Source of the DNA: Linum tenue
Taxonomy: Eukaryota > Streptophyta > Magnoliopsida > Malpighiales > Linaceae
Length of the DNA: 64,000 nucleotides
Assembly (NCBI GenBank): GCA_946122785.1
Contig: CAMGYJ010000005.1
Coordinates: forward strand, 90,762,547 to 90,826,546
Reading direction: 5' to 3'
Positions 61,489 through 64,000 of this stretch are shown here, piece after piece; the stretch's first letter is position 1, and each line of letters starts with the position of its first letter. The notes beneath the pieces are model-generated. The model saw nothing but the letters and a program-made list of their open reading frames with translations. It was not told where the DNA came from and ran no database searches. Made by a program: the position numbers and the translations under genes.

Positions 61489-62529
61489 GGTCGACCTGAT
61501 GGAAATAGGTCGACCACTTCCTTGTTCTGCTGCCTAGACCAAATTTAAAAACAAATCCGGTCAAACCCTAAATTCCTACCTATTTTACTACACTATGCAG
61601 CAACCTCGTCCACCCCTCATTTTTCTATATTCATCTCTTTCTCACTTTCTTCTTTCCTCTCATTTCCCTTCTTCTTCTACCACTAAAAAAACATAGAATA
61701 AGCACAAAAACCTCCAATGAACCACATTCTCAGCTTCTCATAACCAAAATAAGGTATGTTTCTCATCTGTTCTTGTCATTTGGGGCAGTTTTTGTTCGTT
61801 CATGTTAGAATAGCATGTTTTTACCAAATCCCAAAATCTGTAAAATCGGATTTCTGGATGTTGTTTGCCAAAATCGGTAGGCCTCTTCCTTTCCTGGTTG
61901 AACGTCTTTGTTTGGATTCGGATTATGATTTGCAACTCTCGATTTGAAACCCCCAAAATCTGAAAAATTTGGATTTTTGGTTGCTGTTCGCCAGAATCGG
62001 TCAGTCGCTTCCTTTCCTGGTCGATCGGCTCAGTTTGGATTCAGATTATGATTTTGGAACTCTCGATTTGAAACCCCCAAAATTTGTAAAATCGGATTAC
62101 TGGTTGGTGTTCGCCAATCGGCTGACCGCTTCCTTTCCTGGTCAACTGACTCTGTTTGGATTCGGATTATCATTTCCAATTCTCAATTTGAAACCCCCAA
62201 AATTAGGTTTTCTGGTTCGCTGGTTGTCGACGAGTGCTTCTGGTTGCAAAGATAGATCGTCCTATTTACTATGAGGTCAACCTATTATGTTTGGTTTTGT
62301 CGATCTTAGCAAAGTGGATTCGTGTTTGGTTGATTTTTCCTTCTTCTTTGTACAGAGAGGTCGACCTACTTACATTGAGGTCGACCTATTTACATTGATT
62401 TCGTCGATCTTAGCAAAATGGATGTGTTTGGTTCATTTTTTCTGCTTGGTACAGGGAGGTCGACCTATTTAAACTGAGGTCGACCGAGTCTATTGTCGGT
62501 TGCTTTTGTTTGGTACATTTTGGTCGACC
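61489..62529. repeat. E2 GGTCGACC palindromes, group 3
   Basis: Exact copies at 61489, 61508, 62359, 62379, 62458, 62478 and 62522, with ATCGACC and GGTCGATC relatives. In the 62.35-62.53 kb part they occur as pairs 20 bp apart (start to start) in GAGGTCGACCTATTTACA-type units. Confidence 0.93.
61830..62198 (+). repeat. Threefold tandem repeat of about 120 bp in the E2 leader
   Basis: Three units begin CCCAAAATCTGTAAAATCGG or close variants and contain GCTTCCTTTCCTGGT and GTTTGGATTCGGATTATGAT before ending GATTTGAAAC. A fourth partial unit follows. It lies between the transposase remnant and the third gene. Confidence 0.85.
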
Positions 62530-62598
62530 TATTTACAGTGAGGTCGATCGGTTTTGTTGTCCTTTGCCTAATGTGAACTCTCGTTTCTTTGATCTCAG

Positions 62599-63770
62599 GA
62601 TTGATAGAGGAAAGAAGAAAAGAAAGTCATTCAAAGCGGCTGCCTCAAGTTCTGAATGGGAAGAGTTAAACCCAACTCTATTTCAGACCAAGGAGCAAAG
62701 TGACAAATATGAAGAGAGGAGAATGCACAATCGCAAGGTGGCTCCTGGAAGGCCATTGACGACTGATGCATATGCTTATTTCAAAGATTACGGGTTCCTT
62801 GCACCATTTATGGCTCAAGATTGGCTGAAAGTGATGTCTCTCAATGTACCATACTACCCAAAAATGATACAGTACTTCTACAACAACATCGTCTACCAAC
62901 ATTCTACAAATGGACCGATTCATGCTTTTAAAAGCTATGTGAATGGGGTGGAGATACGTATCATCAAGAATGTGTTGGCAGAAGTATTGGAGACTCCAAA
63001 TATGGGGAAGAGAATCAATTCTTACAATGCTTGGAATGAAACTCATTTCTCGGGAACCAAGCAAATACAGACTGTATGTGGTCTTACTGAAGAGGAATAT
63101 GTTGAGGGTCGTAGTAGGCCAACTATTCGCCAACTGACAGTTCAAGCCACAGTTCTTCACCATATGCTCTCCTACAACATTCTTCCAAAGGGTGGACATC
63201 GGGAGGCAGTCACCTACTTTGACATGGAGCTCCTCACCAACCTTTTCAAATGAGAAGGTCAACTTGCCATACTTGATCTTTCAACACATGATTGCTATTG
63301 CAGAGAGTTCATACATGAATCTTCCCTATGAGATGATCCTGCCTTTGATATTTGAGCATTTTGGTGTGGATTCAAGTGGTGAGGTTGTTTTAAGAGTCAC
63401 AAGGCACGAGTTCGACACAGTTACATCCCTGAAGAAGATGAGATTTGAGATGCATGATGGTGTGTATGTCTGAGCATACAATCCTCATGTAGTCCATGAT
63501 GATGATGATGATGATGATGATGAGCCCGGAGACGAGCCAATGGCGCAACCACAAATTTTAACTCCACCACTCACCCTAGATCGTATATGGCAGCGCATTA
63601 ATGGCATGTACGACTACATGGGGAAGATGTCCACCCAGATGACTAGCATGTACGACTACACGCGGCAGATGTCCACCCAGATGACTAACATGTATGACTA
63701 CATGAGGCAAATGTCCACCTAGATGAGCATACTGCAGGTGACTGTAACAGATGTGCGAGATGAGTTCTGA
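62599..63770 (+). pseudogene. Plant-transposon-domain protein remnant of E2
   Basis: After an acceptor TGATCTCAG the frame runs DRGKKKRKSFKAAASSSEWEE, then the domain typical of plant putative transposon proteins (PF20167-like, by recall): APGRPLTTDAYAYFKDYGFL, MIQYFYNNIVYQ, NGVEIRIIKNVLAEVL, QATVLHHMLSYNILPK. A frameshift near 63251 moves the reading to the frame with VNLPYLIFQHMI. A TGA at 63471 precedes an Asp run and a 14-residue repeat (MYDYMRQMSTQMTN type). It ends at TGA 63768-63770. It has the same position and the same domain-plus-acidic-tail plan as the third gene of E1. Confidence 0.75.
63496..63522 (+). repeat. (ATG)n trinucleotide run encoding poly-Asp
   Basis: Nine ATG repeats read as Asp codons in the frame of the pseudogene tail. 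Confidence 0.9.
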
Positions 63771-64000
63771 TCTTCCAGGTACATGCATCCCACCAAATCA
63801 GACTACCATAATGCTAGCACCACAAATGAGGAAAATGCGGATGAGTGAGAGAGGGGAGAGGTCTATGAACTCCATGATTTTAGATTGTTTTTTTGTTATT
63901 GTTAAGTCTTAAATACAATTTGGTTTGAAACAACTTTGATTGTCGATTGATATTATGTGGTTTTCGATTTTGGGTATGTGTGAACAATTATGAGGTGTGT
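63771..64000. other. 3' flank of the E2 third gene
   Basis: No gene seen. T-rich DNA consistent with a 3' untranslated region. Confidence 0.4.

Larger units (their letters stand above)
55712..64000 (+). mobile_element. Second giant MULE, E2 (partial and decayed)
   Basis: E2 is recognised by content rather than ends: a Ulp1-like pseudogene, a FAR1/MULE transposase pseudogene and a plant-transposon-domain pseudogene, in the same order and orientation as in E1. At least 16 exact GGTCGACC palindromes lie in the non-coding parts. The left end must be at or before 55712 and the right end lies beyond the window. No inverted repeats could be assigned. Confidence 0.75.

Noticed and set aside
12310..64000. 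E1 and E2 as two copies of one element
   Set aside because: Gene order agrees but protein and non-coding sequences are strongly diverged and the palindromes differ, so they are separate families.

Overview
The window is nuclear DNA of a flowering plant, most likely a eudicot. It has GT-AG introns, A+T-rich intergenic DNA, Ty1/copia, CACTA, hAT and Mutator-like (MULE) elements, and one clear conserved plant gene. The species cannot be named from sequence alone. There is no prokaryotic, organellar, CRISPR or tRNA/rRNA content that I can see.

Layout. 1-12.3 kb: gene-poor, with two related non-coding repeat blocks, a MITE, a truncated copia 3' end with its LTR, and two nested inverted-repeat elements. 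12.31-33.11 kb: one very large MULE (here E1, 20,804 bp), bounded by a perfect 9-bp target duplication (ATCCCCCTA) and 34-bp imperfect terminal inverted repeats. It carries three genes on the + strand: a Ulp1-like cysteine protease (one nonsense codon), an intact FAR1-type MULE transposase, and a plant-transposon-domain protein with a long acidic repeat tail. Between the genes lie clusters of the palindrome CTCACGGCCGTGAG, an 81-bp minisatellite and a 1.7-kb array of GGTACAA/TTGTACC dyads. 33.7-37.5 kb (minus): a complete BEL1-like homeobox gene closest to BLH9/PENNYWISE/REPLUMLESS, the only intact host gene. 38-41.4 kb: a stack of remnants (subtilase fragment, hAT end, LTR element). 41.43-46.18 kb: a non-autonomous CACTA element with TTT target duplication. 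46.85-52.34 kb: a host exon, probably of a GRF-type zinc-finger protein, split by a young copia element (LTRs differ at 2 of 384 positions). 53-55.6 kb: A+T-rich direct repeats and a solo LTR. 55.7-64 kb: a second, decayed MULE (E2), running off the window, with the same three genes in the same order and orientation.

Main result. E1 and E2 share a gene order (Ulp1-like protease, FAR1/MULE transposase, acidic-tailed transposon protein), but each scatters its own palindrome through its non-coding parts: CTCACGGCCGTGAG in E1, GGTCGACC in E2. Both palindromes contain symmetrical CG dinucleotides. This resembles the Arabidopsis VANDAL MULEs, where an element-encoded protein recognises family-specific clustered motifs and removes silencing marks. 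The inference is that these are two lineages of a large MULE in which an element-encoded DNA-binding factor co-evolves with its own motif array. The sequence supports the layout and the motifs. Function is untested.
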